From: JBDNJM01 sp041687755
Lineage (GTDB): Bacteria > Planctomycetota > UBA1135 > GCA-002686595
Direction of reading: 5' to 3'
DNA length: 64,000 nt
NCBI GenBank assembly: GCA_041687755.1
Contig: JBDNJM010000035.1
Span: 1-64,000 of the forward strand
The notes under the pieces were generated by a model. It did no database searches. It was not told the DNA's origin and worked only from the letters and a program-made list of their open reading frames with translations. A program made the translations under genes and the position numbers. Below, one piece after another: positions 8,345 through 15,779 of the stretch (the first letter of the stretch is position 1; the number at the start of each line of letters is the position of its first letter).

Positions 8345-8902
8345 CTAAGCGGTCGCGAGTTCCGCGCGCTTGAAGGGCATGCCGAGTTCCGAGAGGAGGA
8401 AGTATCCCTGCTCGTCGTTCGGCGCAGTCGTGACGAAGGTGATGTCCATCCCCTGACTGAACTCGATCTTGTCGAGTTCGATCTCGGGGAAGACGGACTG
8501 ATCGGCCAGCCCCAACGTGTAATTCCCGCGCCCGTCGAGCTTGGTGCCCACACCGCGGAAGTCGCGAATTCGGGGGAGGGTAATAGCGATCAAGCGATCA
8601 GCGAACTCCCACATGCGCTCCGCGCGGAGGGTGACAGCCACGCCGATAGGCATGCCTTCACGCAGCTTGAAACCGGCGATGGACTTGCGGGCCAGGCGAA
8701 TCGTGGGCTTTTGGCCCACGATCTTGCCAAGGTCTTTGGCTGCCGCGTCCACTCGGGACTTGTTCTCGACGGCGCCCTTGCAGCCCATGTTGACCACAAT
8801 CTTGGTCAACTTGGGGGCGGCCATAGGGTTCGTGATCCCGAACTGCTTCTGCAGCTTCGGAAGAATCTCCTGTTCGTATTTTTGCTTAAGACGGGGGGTC
8901 AC
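8345..8902 (-). CDS. rplE: 50S ribosomal protein L5 (uL5)
   Basis: L5 binds 5S rRNA and makes bridge B1b to S13. The 185-residue product has KLTKIVVNMGCKGAVENK, GQKPTIRLARKSIAGFKLRE and FRGVGTKLDGRGNYTLG, all hallmarks of L5. It begins one base after the rplX stop. The next gene downstream is rpsH rather than rpsN. Confidence 0.97.
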   Translation of the reverse strand: MTPRLKQKYEQEILPKLQKQFGITNPMAAPKLTKIVVNMGCKGAVENKSRVDAAAKDLGKIVGQKPTIRLARKSIAGFKLREGMPIGVAVTLRAERMWEFADRLIAITLPRIRDFRGVGTKLDGRGNYTLGLADQSVFPEIELDKIEFSQGMDITFVTTAPNDEQGYFLLSELGMPFKRAELATA

Positions 8903-8903
8903 G

Positions 8904-9167
8904 TCAGGCCTCCTGCTGCGGGCGCTTGCGGCTGCCCTTACCGGTTGCGGGGTCCTTGAACATCACGTTGCTAGCGTGGATGGAGCACTCCTCTTGGATG
9001 CGCTCCCCCTTGGGGGTGTCCTGCGTAGGTTTCTTATGCTTCCAACGCAGGTTGATGCCTTCCACGAACACGCGATGCGTGCTCCGTTGGACGGAGTGAA
9101 TCTTGCCCGACTTGCCCTTGTCGTTGCCCGCGATCACGAGCACGTCGTCGCCTTTGCGGTACTTCAT
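8904..9167 (-). CDS. rplX: 50S ribosomal protein L24 (uL24)
   Basis: L24 starts large-subunit assembly at the 5' end of 23S rRNA. At 87 residues it is shorter than the E. coli protein. The KOW motif is clear (GDDVLVIAGNDKGKSGKI), as is the VFVEGINLRWKHKKPTQ segment. Its start overlaps the rplN stop region, so the two are probably translationally coupled. Confidence 0.96.
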   Translation of the reverse strand: MKYRKGDDVLVIAGNDKGKSGKIHSVQRSTHRVFVEGINLRWKHKKPTQDTPKGERIQEECSIHASNVMFKDPATGKGSRKRPQQEA

Positions 9168-9535
9168 CAGACGACCTCCTGGGCCAGCGAGACGATTTTC
9201 ATGAAGTTGCGGTCGCGCAGTTCGCGCGCCACGGCTCCGAAAATCCGGGTGCCCCTCGGGTTGCCTTCCGCGTCGATCAGGACAAGCGCGTTCGTGTCGA
9301 AGCGCACGTAAGACCCATCGTTGCGGCGGGTGTTCTTCTTAACTCGTACAATCACGCCTTTGACGACGGTGCCGGTCTTGACCTCCGATCCGGCGATCGC
9401 CCGCCGAACGGAAGCCACAACAACGTCACCAAGGCCTGCGTAGCGACGGTGAGTCCCGCCCAACACCTTGATGCACATCACGCGCTTCGCTCCGGTGTTG
9501 TCGGCGACGTCCAGCATGGTTTGCATCTGGATCAT
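9167..9535 (-). CDS. rplN: 50S ribosomal protein L14 (uL14)
   Basis: L14 contacts the small subunit at bridges B5 and B8. The 122-residue product starts MIQMQTMLDVADNTGAKRVM and keeps GDVVVASVRRAI, VVKGVIVRVKKNTRR and the end motif NFMKIVSLAQEVV. Its ATG overlaps the rpsQ stop (ATGA), and its stop overlaps the rplX start. Confidence 0.97.
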   Translation of the reverse strand: MIQMQTMLDVADNTGAKRVMCIKVLGGTHRRYAGLGDVVVASVRRAIAGSEVKTGTVVKGVIVRVKKNTRRNDGSYVRFDTNALVLIDAEGNPRGTRIFGAVARELRDRNFMKIVSLAQEVV

Positions 9536-9876
9536 GCTTCACCTTCGGCCGTCTCGGCAGGCTCTTGGTTGACGAATTCGTTGCCCTTCTCCGCGGCGGT
9601 CGGAGCAGCACCACCAAGGGCGCTGGTGTCGACGATGCGCGAGAGACGCCAGCGCTTCGACTTGGACAGCGGACGAATGGCCACAAGTTCCACCGTGTCG
9701 CCCTCTTGTGCGCTGTTCTGCTCGTCGTGAGCGATGTACTTCTTGTGGCTTCGCACGAACTTGCCGTACTTGGGGTGCGCGTAGGTCCGTTCGACGCGCA
9801 CCGCGATGGTTTTATCCATCTTTGCGGAGGCGACGACGCCCTGTAGCACTCGGCGTGCGTTCCTGGTTTCGGACAT
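9532..9876 (-). CDS. rpsQ: 30S ribosomal protein S17 (uS17) with C-terminal extension
   Basis: S17 binds the 5' domain of 16S rRNA. The first 80 or so residues are a standard S17 (RVLQGVVASAKMDKTIAVRV, YGKFVRSHKKYIAHDE, then GDTVELVAIRPLSKSKRWRL). About 30 further residues rich in Ala, Glu and Gly (ending NQEPAETAEGEA) make the product 114 residues long. This acidic tail has no counterpart in E. coli S17, and I cannot assign it a role. Its stop overlaps the rplN start. Confidence 0.95.
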   Translation of the reverse strand: MSETRNARRVLQGVVASAKMDKTIAVRVERTYAHPKYGKFVRSHKKYIAHDEQNSAQEGDTVELVAIRPLSKSKRWRLSRIVDTSALGGAAPTAAEKGNEFVNQEPAETAEGEA

Positions 9877-10014
9877 GGCTATCTAGTCTTTGGGCGTCCG
9901 CGGGATGCGAACGTGATCTGTTAGGTCTCGAGCTCGACTGCTTCTTGACGTTCTCGGGCGTACGTCGCGGGGCTCTCTGGTGGAGTACCCTGGTGGAGTG
10001 CCCTGGGGGGGGGC

Positions 10015-10227
10015 TTACTGAGGAGCCGCGCCGCGTATCCCCGTCGTGCGCTCGTGCAGCACCGTTTCGATGCGGGCAATGGCGCGGCGAAGTTGGCGAA
10101 CCCGACTTGGGTTGGCGCTGGTCTCGACCTGCCCTTTGACCCGAAGGTCGAACAGCTCGCGCTTCATCTTCCGCATGTCGAAGCGAAGCTCGGAGTCGGG
10201 CTTGCTGCGGACTTCTTCGGCGTTCAT
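10015..10227 (-). CDS. rpmC: 50S ribosomal protein L29 (uL29)
   Basis: L29 lies at the exit tunnel and helps dock signal recognition particle and trigger factor. The 70-residue product is a helical hairpin of the expected kind, with DMRKMKRELFDLRVKGQVET and RQLRRAIARIETVLHER. It has the usual place between rplP and rpsQ, but 138 bases separate it from rpsQ. That spacer holds two copies of a 13-base repeat (9978-10003) and a run of nine G (10005-10013). Confidence 0.95.
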   Translation of the reverse strand: MNAEEVRSKPDSELRFDMRKMKRELFDLRVKGQVETSANPSRVRQLRRAIARIETVLHERTTGIRGAAPQ

Positions 10228-10254
10228 GGCTTGAATTGGTATTCGTTGGAAGGG

Positions 10255-10674
10255 TCAGCTGGTGGGTAGTCGCCGAACCATGCGGACCTTGATGGGCATC
10301 TTGTGGGCGACCCGTTTGAAGGCGAGTTTGGCCTTCTCTTCGGGGACACCGCCAAGCTCGAACATCACGGTGCCGGGCTTCACTGCGGCCGCCCAGTAAT
10401 CGACGTCTCCTTTGCCTTTCCCCATCCGCGTTTCGGCGGGTTTGGCCGAGATGGGCTTATGGGGAAAGATGCGGATCCAGATCTTGGCGCTACCGCCAGT
10501 GGCCCGGTTGGCCGCGACGCGACCGGCTTCGATCTGTCGTCCGGTGATCCAGCCGGCGTCTAGCGCCTGTAGGCCGTAGTCACCGAAGGAAACGCGGTTG
10601 CCGCGGGTGGCGAACCCTTTGATGCGGCCTCGGAAGGATTTGCGGAACTTGGTCCGCTTGGGCATGAGAGACAT
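10255..10674 (-). CDS. rplP: 50S ribosomal protein L16 (uL16)
   Basis: L16 organises the A-site tRNA region of the large subunit. The 139-residue product starts MSLMPKRTKFRKSFRGRI. The first ATG has GGAG eight bases upstream, which is why I keep it over the internal ATG three codons later. Conserved blocks include WIRIFPHKPISAKPAETRMG, KGKGDVDYWAAAVKPG and ELGGVPEE. It lies between rpsC and rpmC. Confidence 0.97.
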   Translation of the reverse strand: MSLMPKRTKFRKSFRGRIKGFATRGNRVSFGDYGLQALDAGWITGRQIEAGRVAANRATGGSAKIWIRIFPHKPISAKPAETRMGKGKGDVDYWAAAVKPGTVMFELGGVPEEKAKLAFKRVAHKMPIKVRMVRRLPTS

Positions 10675-10745
10675 GGGAGAAGCTCCAGGTCAGCTTGAAC
10701 GATTGAGGACTGGCAGGGATAGGAATGGAGCGGGGTGAAGGTGCG

Positions 10746-11522
10746 CTAGGAGCGCGGCCCTCGATCTCCACGGTCGCCACCGCGACCGCCTCCCCCACGT
10801 CCGCCGCGACGATCGCCGCCGCCCGTGGGCTGCAGCTCGTTGCCAGGTCCACGAGTGACGCCGCCCAGCGGGAAGCGGTAGTCGAGCTTGACGCCCGGCT
10901 CGAGGTCGCCCTTGTAGATCCAGACTTTGATACCGATGACGCCGTATGTGGTTTTGGCGAGAGCGGTGCCATAGTCGACGTAGCTGCGTAGGGTCGAGAG
11001 CGGAACGCGGCCCTCACGCTCCTTGGCGCAGCGAGCCATCTCCGCCCCGCCCAGGCGCCCGTTCATCTCGATCTTGATGCCCTTGGCGCCGGCTTGAATG
11101 GTGGTCTGAAGGGCCTTCTTCATGGCCCGTCGGAACGCCATGCGCTTCTCAAGCTGCTCGGCGACCACTTCGGCAACGAGGTAGGACTCGAGTTCGGGTC
11201 GCTTGATCTCGCGAACCGTCAGGTGGCAGGTCATTTCAGTAATGCCCTGCAGTTCCTTCTTGAGAGCATCGACGCGAACGCCCTTGCGGCCCACGAGCAC
11301 GCCGGGGCGCGCCGTATGGACGATCACGTTGACGGCCTCGCTCGTGCGCTCAATCTCGATGCGCGGGATTCCTGCCCCCTTGAACTCCTTGCGGATGTAT
11401 TCACGGATGACCTGATCCTGAATAAGAAGACGCGCGTAGTCCTTCTTATTGGCGTACCAGCGCGAGCGCCAGGGCTCGATTACCGCGATGCGGTAACCGG
11501 TGGGGTGAACTTTCTGACCCAT
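10746..11522 (-). CDS. rpsC: 30S ribosomal protein S3 (uS3) with Gly-Arg tail
   Basis: S3 forms part of the mRNA entry helicase with S4 and S5. The 258-residue product starts MGQKVHPTGYRIAVIEPW. It has the KH domain (VIVHTARPGVLVGRKGVRVD), the GAKGIKIEMNGRLGGAEMAR block and the C-terminal KVWIYKGDLEPG. The last 25 or so residues are a low-complexity Gly/Arg/Asp tail, longer than in E. coli. Confidence 0.97.
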   Translation of the reverse strand: MGQKVHPTGYRIAVIEPWRSRWYANKKDYARLLIQDQVIREYIRKEFKGAGIPRIEIERTSEAVNVIVHTARPGVLVGRKGVRVDALKKELQGITEMTCHLTVREIKRPELESYLVAEVVAEQLEKRMAFRRAMKKALQTTIQAGAKGIKIEMNGRLGGAEMARCAKEREGRVPLSTLRSYVDYGTALAKTTYGVIGIKVWIYKGDLEPGVKLDYRFPLGGVTRGPGNELQPTGGGDRRGGRGGGGRGGDRGDRGPRS

Positions 11523-11553
11523 GGTGTGTGTTGTCTTGTGGTCCCTAGTTGGA

Positions 11554-11937
11554 TCAGGCGTCAGCCGGCATTTCGCGGACGATCACGGTGAGGTGGCTCG
11601 TGCGCTTGCGGAAGGGCATCGCGCGGCCCTGCGGGCCGGGACGGAACCGCATGCGGTTGTTCAACAGCGGGCCGTCGTCCGCACGCACGTCGCTGACGTA
11701 CAGGCGGTTGACGTTGACCTTCTCCGAGTACGCGGCGTTAGCCACGGCCGAGGTAAGTACGCGCTTGTAGAACGTGGCCGCTCGTTGAGGGGTGTACTCG
11801 AGGATCTCGAGCGCCTCGTTGACCGACACGTTGCGGATCGCGTCGGCAATCAGGCGGGCCTTGCGTGCCGTAAGGCGTGCGTAGCGATGCACCGCGCGGA
11901 ATTGCGGAGCGTCGGGCGTCGTCGTTTGAGGAGACAT
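11554..11937 (-). CDS. rplV: 50S ribosomal protein L22 (uL22)
   Basis: L22 lines the exit tunnel, and its beta-hairpin forms part of the constriction. The 127-residue product has a short polar N-terminal leader, then YARLTARKARLIADAIRNVS. The hairpin region has DDGPLLNNRMRFRPGPQGRA and the end RTSHLTVIVRE. Its ATG overlaps the rpsS stop by one base (TGATG). Confidence 0.97.
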   Translation of the reverse strand: MSPQTTTPDAPQFRAVHRYARLTARKARLIADAIRNVSVNEALEILEYTPQRAATFYKRVLTSAVANAAYSEKVNVNRLYVSDVRADDGPLLNNRMRFRPGPQGRAMPFRKRTSHLTVIVREMPADA

Positions 11938-12218
11938 CAGCGACCCTTCTTGGATTCCTTCTTGTTGGTGTGACCGCGGAACTGGCGGGTCGGTGAGAAC
12001 TCGCCGAGCTTGTGCCCGACCATGTCATCGGTGACCTGCACCCGCGTGTGGACCTTGCCGTTGTGCACCATGAACGTCATCCCGATGAAATCGGGCGAGA
12101 TCGTGCAGGCTCGGGCCCACGTCGTGATCGGGGAGCGGTCACCCGAGTCGATGGATTTCTGGACCTTGATGGCCAGTTTGGGGTCGATGTACGGACCCTT
12201 TTTAATTGAGCGTCCCAT
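11937..12218 (-). CDS. rpsS: 30S ribosomal protein S19 (uS19)
   Basis: S19 sits in the head of the small subunit and binds with S13. The 93-residue product starts MGRSIKKGPYIDPKLAIKVQ. It has WARACTISPDFIGMTFMVHNG, the VTDDMVGHKLGEFSPTR signature and a basic tail. It lies between rplB (three bases upstream) and rplV. Confidence 0.97.
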   Translation of the reverse strand: MGRSIKKGPYIDPKLAIKVQKSIDSGDRSPITTWARACTISPDFIGMTFMVHNGKVHTRVQVTDDMVGHKLGEFSPTRQFRGHTNKKESKKGR

Positions 12219-12221
12219 GGA

Positions 12222-13052
12222 TCACTTCTTCTTCCGGCGACGAAGGATGAACTTGTCGGTGGGGTGGTTCTTGCGGCGAGTGCGGCCGCCTTTGGCGAGC
12301 ACAGCGGTCGGGGAGCAGGGATGCCGGCCACCGGCCGTCCTGCCTTCTCCACCACCCATAGGGTGGTCGACGGGGTTCATGGCGGTTCCACGAACCTCGG
12401 GGCGACGCCCCATATGACGTTTACGTCCGGCCTTGCCGAGCTTTACGTTCTGGTGGTCGGTGTTGCCAACGCGGCCTATGGTCGCACGGCACTGAACATG
12501 GATCCGGCGAAGCTCGCCGGACGGCATTGCAACAGTGGCGTAGGTACCTTCTCGTGCGGTCAACTGTGCCGAGCTGCCGGCTGAGCGGCAGACTTGGCCT
12601 CCGCGACCGACCTTCAGCTCCACGTTGTGGATCGTGAGACCGACGGGAATGTCAGCCAGCTTCATCGCGTTGCCCGGATGCGCCTCGGAACCGGGTCCGG
12701 AGGTGATCGTCTGCCCGACTTCGAGGCCGAGGGGCGCAATGATGTAGCGCTTGTCCCCGTCCGCGTAGTGCAGGAGAGCGATGTTGGCGGAGCGGTTGGG
12801 ATCGTACTCGATGGTCGCAACCTTGGCCGGCACGCCGTCCTTGTCGCGCTTCCAGTCGATCATGCGGTAGCGACGCTTGTGTCCTCCACCGCGACGACGC
12901 GAAGTGATGCGTCCGTGGTTGTTTCGGCCGCCCGACTTCTTCAGCGGACGCAGCAGGCTTTTTTCGGGCTTGCTGGTCGTGATCTCGGCGAAGTCGAGAA
13001 CGTTTCCGTGGCGCCGACCCGGTGAAGTCGGCTTGTAGCTTTTGATACCCAT
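12222..13052 (-). CDS. rplB: 50S ribosomal protein L2 (uL2)
   Basis: L2 is needed for subunit association and peptidyl-transferase assembly. The 276-residue product starts MGIKSYKPTSPGRR. It has GGGHKRRYRMIDWKRDKDGV in the middle and the catalytic-centre-proximal C-terminal block VRGTAMNPVDHPMGGGEGRT, including the conserved histidine in PVDHP. Length and order are normal for the S10 operon. Confidence 0.98.
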   Translation of the reverse strand: MGIKSYKPTSPGRRHGNVLDFAEITTSKPEKSLLRPLKKSGGRNNHGRITSRRRGGGHKRRYRMIDWKRDKDGVPAKVATIEYDPNRSANIALLHYADGDKRYIIAPLGLEVGQTITSGPGSEAHPGNAMKLADIPVGLTIHNVELKVGRGGQVCRSAGSSAQLTAREGTYATVAMPSGELRRIHVQCRATIGRVGNTDHQNVKLGKAGRKRHMGRRPEVRGTAMNPVDHPMGGGEGRTAGGRHPCSPTAVLAKGGRTRRKNHPTDKFILRRRKKK

Positions 13053-13092
13053 GGTGATCTAGCGATCGGTAGTTCGTCGGAGGCTGTAAGCC

Positions 13093-13389
13093 TCAGACGA
13101 CGTCGATCGACTGCCCCTCCTGCAGTTGAACGGTGGCTTTTTTCCAGTTCGGGGTCGCTCCACCAATCCACCCGCGGCGGCGGGCTTTTCCGCGCACCTG
13201 GGAGGTGTTGACGCTGAGGACCTTGACGCCGAACAACTGCTGCACGGCCTGGCGTACCTCGACCTTGTTGGCGTTCACGGGAACGCGGAAGGTGTAGGCG
13301 TTGCGAGTCGCCATCGCGTCGGACGTCTTTTCGGTGACGTGCGGTCGCTTGATGACGCGGTAGTAACGGTCGGTTTGGTCGCCTTGCAT
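13093..13389 (-). CDS. rplW: 50S ribosomal protein L23 (uL23)
   Basis: L23 is the exit-tunnel docking site for trigger factor and SRP. The 98-residue product has the N-terminal VIKRPHVTEKTSDAM, the core YTFRVPVNANKVEVRQAVQQ with LFGVKVLSVNT, and a short loop. A two-base spacer follows rplD and a 40-base spacer precedes rplB. Confidence 0.96.
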   Translation of the reverse strand: MQGDQTDRYYRVIKRPHVTEKTSDAMATRNAYTFRVPVNANKVEVRQAVQQLFGVKVLSVNTSQVRGKARRRGWIGGATPNWKKATVQLQEGQSIDVV

Positions 13390-13391
13390 GA

Positions 13392-14027
13392 CTAGGCCTC
13401 CGTTTTGGCTTGGGCGCCAACGCGTGTGGCGAGTTGATCGAGCGCCGACGACTCCGCGACGATGATTCCGCCAGCGACAACGTCGTGAGCGCAGAGTTCG
13501 CGCGCCGTGCGGACCTTCACGCCCGGGAAGTTACGGAATGACTTCCAAACGCTCTCCGAGGCTTCGCCGAGGACGATGGTCGCCCTGCGCGGCGTGCCCA
13601 GATCCTTCAGGATCTTGCGGGCAGCCTTTGCCGAGGGAGCCTGGAACTCACCGAGATCGGCGACCACCACTTCGTCGTCGGCGAGCTTGCCGGCGAGCGC
13701 GGAGCGCAGTGCCACTCGACGTGCCTTGACCGGCATGTGGTAGCTGTAGTCGCGGGGGCGCGGTCCGAAGACAGTTCCACCGCCGCGCCAGATGGGCGAT
13801 TTGCGGTCACCGGCGCGCGCGCGGCCTGTGTGCTTCTGACGGTAGGGCTTGGCGTTGGTGCCCTTCACATCGGAGCGCCCCTTAGTGGAAGCGGTGCCCT
13901 GGCGTTGGTTGGCCTGGTACATCACGACCGCGTCCTTGAGGGTCCGGTAGAGAACCTTTCCGCCGAAGGGTGTTTCGTTGAAGTCGACCGTGCCAACAGC
14001 ACCGGCCTTGTAGCTTTTAACCTGCAT
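13392..14027 (-). CDS. rplD: 50S ribosomal protein L4 (uL4)
   Basis: L4 lines the exit tunnel and in E. coli represses the S10 operon. The 211-residue product has the extended loop RQGTASTKGRSDVKGTNAKP with YRQKHTGRARAGDRKSPIWR. The globular end includes KARRVALRSALAGKLADDE. I see no E. coli-type L4-responsive leader structure that I could confirm upstream of rpsJ. Confidence 0.97.
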   Translation of the reverse strand: MQVKSYKAGAVGTVDFNETPFGGKVLYRTLKDAVVMYQANQRQGTASTKGRSDVKGTNAKPYRQKHTGRARAGDRKSPIWRGGGTVFGPRPRDYSYHMPVKARRVALRSALAGKLADDEVVVADLGEFQAPSAKAARKILKDLGTPRRATIVLGEASESVWKSFRNFPGVKVRTARELCAHDVVAGGIIVAESSALDQLATRVGAQAKTEA

Positions 14028-14037
14028 CGTTTGGTCC

Positions 14038-14676
14038 CTAGGACTTCAAGACGCCGGTCTTGGCGCTCTGGACTTGAACGAACCCGCCGTTCGGGCCGGG
14101 GACGGACCCCTTGATGAACAGGAGGTTGCGCTCGCCGTCGACTCGCACCACCTCGAGGTTCTTCGTGGTCTTGCGCTTGTTACCGAAGTGGCCCGCCATG
14201 CGCTTGCCCTTGAACACTCGCCCGGGGTACGCGCACGCGCCAATAGAGCCGGGTTGACGCACGTTCATGCAACCGTGCGTCTCGTTACCGCGGGAGAAGC
14301 CGTGGCGCTTGATCGTTCCGGCGAAGCCGTGACCCTTGCTTGTGCCGACGACGTCGACAAGTGCTCCAGGCTCGAACGAACCTGCTGTGATCGTGTCCCC
14401 CACTTGCTGCTCGGCCGGGGCGGCCAAGCGCTCTTCGCGGAGGAAGCGTTTCGGGGCGGTCCCGGCGGCCTTGAAGTGGCCGGCCTGGGGTTTCTTGCAG
14501 CGCTTGTTGCTCAAGTCCTCGAAGCCGATTTGGATGGCGTTGTAGCCATCCTGCTCAGCATTTCGAACCTGAGACACGACACACGGTCCGGCCTCAACGA
14601 CGGTGACCGGCACTACCGTGCCGTCGTCCTTGAAGACCTGCGTCATGCCACGCTTGCGACCTAGAATCAGCGTCAT
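14038..14676 (-). CDS. rplC: 50S ribosomal protein L3 (uL3)
   Basis: L3 is an early-assembly protein whose loop reaches towards the peptidyl-transferase centre. The 212-residue product starts MTLILGRKRGMTQVFKDDG. It has DVVGTSKGHGFAGTIKRHGF, GNETHGCMNVRQPGSIGACA and the end block LLFIKGSVPGPNGG. It lies 185 bases after rpsJ, an unusually wide gap that holds a run of 13 G. Confidence 0.97.
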   Translation of the reverse strand: MTLILGRKRGMTQVFKDDGTVVPVTVVEAGPCVVSQVRNAEQDGYNAIQIGFEDLSNKRCKKPQAGHFKAAGTAPKRFLREERLAAPAEQQVGDTITAGSFEPGALVDVVGTSKGHGFAGTIKRHGFSRGNETHGCMNVRQPGSIGACAYPGRVFKGKRMAGHFGNKRKTTKNLEVVRVDGERNLLFIKGSVPGPNGGFVQVQSAKTGVLKS

Positions 14677-14699
14677 GAGTCCTAGAGCAGTTGGGGGCT

Positions 14700-14712
14700 G
14701 GGGGGGGGGGGG
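14700..14712. repeat. Homopolymer tract G13 in the rpsJ-rplC spacer
   Basis: A run of 13 G on the plus strand (C in the mRNA) lies 24 bases upstream of the rplC start, in the 185-base gap after rpsJ. Tracts of this length are prone to slippage in replication and sequencing, so the exact length is uncertain. I see nothing else in this spacer. Confidence 0.8.
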
Positions 14713-14861
14713 TGGAGAAGGGTTTCGCGGGCGAGGCCCGCGAGGACCGCAACGGTGTCCGGTTCGACCGAGTGCCGCGGCCCATCGAGGGCTGCAGCTA
14801 GACGCTCGGCCACGCGGAAGCGCAGCGGTTGGGTTTGGTGGAGGTCGGGGCGCGCCCCGGA

Positions 14862-15167
14862 TCAGGTCTTGATCCGGATGTCGACGCCGGCCGGCATGTT
14901 TAGGCTCGACAGCGCGTCGATGGTCTGACTCGTCGGCTCCGAGATGAAGATCAGGCGCTTGTGGGTCCGGATCTCGAACTGCTCGCGCGCCTTCTTATCG
15001 ATGAACGGCGAGCGCAGGACGGTGTACTTCTCGATCCGCGTCGGGAGCGGGATGGGGCCGTTCACCAGCGCGCCGGTGCGCTTGGCGGTCTCCACGATGT
15101 CACCAGCGGACTGGTCGAGGGCTTCGTGGTCGTAAGCCTCCATGCGGATTTGGATGCGGTTGTCCAT
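14862..15167 (-). CDS. rpsJ: 30S ribosomal protein S10 (uS10)
   Basis: S10 is part of the small-subunit head and, as NusE, joins NusB in antitermination complexes. The 101-residue product starts MDNRIQIRMEAYDHEALDQS and has the signature loop GPIPLPTRIEKYTVLRSPFI, then HKRLIFI. It is the first gene of the S10-spc-alpha series here, about 380 bases downstream of a candidate promoter. Confidence 0.97.
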   Translation of the reverse strand: MDNRIQIRMEAYDHEALDQSAGDIVETAKRTGALVNGPIPLPTRIEKYTVLRSPFIDKKAREQFEIRTHKRLIFISEPTSQTIDALSSLNMPAGVDIRIKT

Positions 15168-15779
15168 CGCGGGGAGTTCTGCGCCGGTTGGGCGCTCAGC
15201 GGATCGTTGGTGCTCGACGCGGTCGGTGAACCGGCTCGAGAATGAAGTGAGATGCGGGCCCCTGCGGCCCCCGTTCGTCTGGGAGCGAGTGCGTGAGATG
15301 CTCGAAGATAGCCGGCGACATGCGAGCCGGCCGATCTTGCGTTTGCGGGACCCAGTGCCGCAGACGGTGGTTCCGTGGAACTCGGGCCGTGGTGCGGGTG
15401 GTGCCTCTCAGGCGCCTACCGGCCTCCGAAGGATCGGGGGGGGCGGTTATCGGACGGTCACAATGCCTCAAGGGAGCAGCTCTCGGCCTGTCGGAATCGT
15501 GTCGATTCCGGGCACCGCAAGCCCGCTCCCCTTGGATTGGGCGAGCACGGTATCAGCGACCCCGGGGGTCGTCAACGAGACCAAGGGACTTTTCGTAGCG
15601 GGGCCAAAGTTCCTTGATGTGGCCCCAGGAGGCCGGTGCGAGTCTCCTCGGAAACCAGGTTCTCTTCGGGCGTTGAAAGGCTCAGCACCGATGCTCGCGA
15701 GGCCGATGGGCCGCGCCCCGGCGAGCAGCGACTTCGGCGGCGCCAGGTTTGCGGCACGGGGCAGCGGGGCCCCGTCGGC
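15168..15779. other. 612-base spacer between the EF-G-like gene and rpsJ
   Basis: No convincing coding sequence is present on either strand; the open frames here are low-complexity and match nothing I know. Apart from a candidate minus-strand promoter at 15547-15575, I see no RNA gene or terminator. This implies a long leader for the S10 operon, but I could not identify a regulatory fold in it by eye. Confidence 0.6.
15547..15575 (-). promoter_or_regulatory. Candidate sigma-70-type promoter for the S10-spc-alpha operon
   Basis: On the minus strand TTGACG (15575-15570) and TACCGT (15552-15547) are 17 bases apart. The -10 is preceded by TGA, forming an extended -10 (TGnTAnnnT). The -10 itself matches consensus at only three of six positions. 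It would give a leader of about 370 bases before rpsJ. Support is the sequence match and the lack of any closer candidate. Confidence 0.45.
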
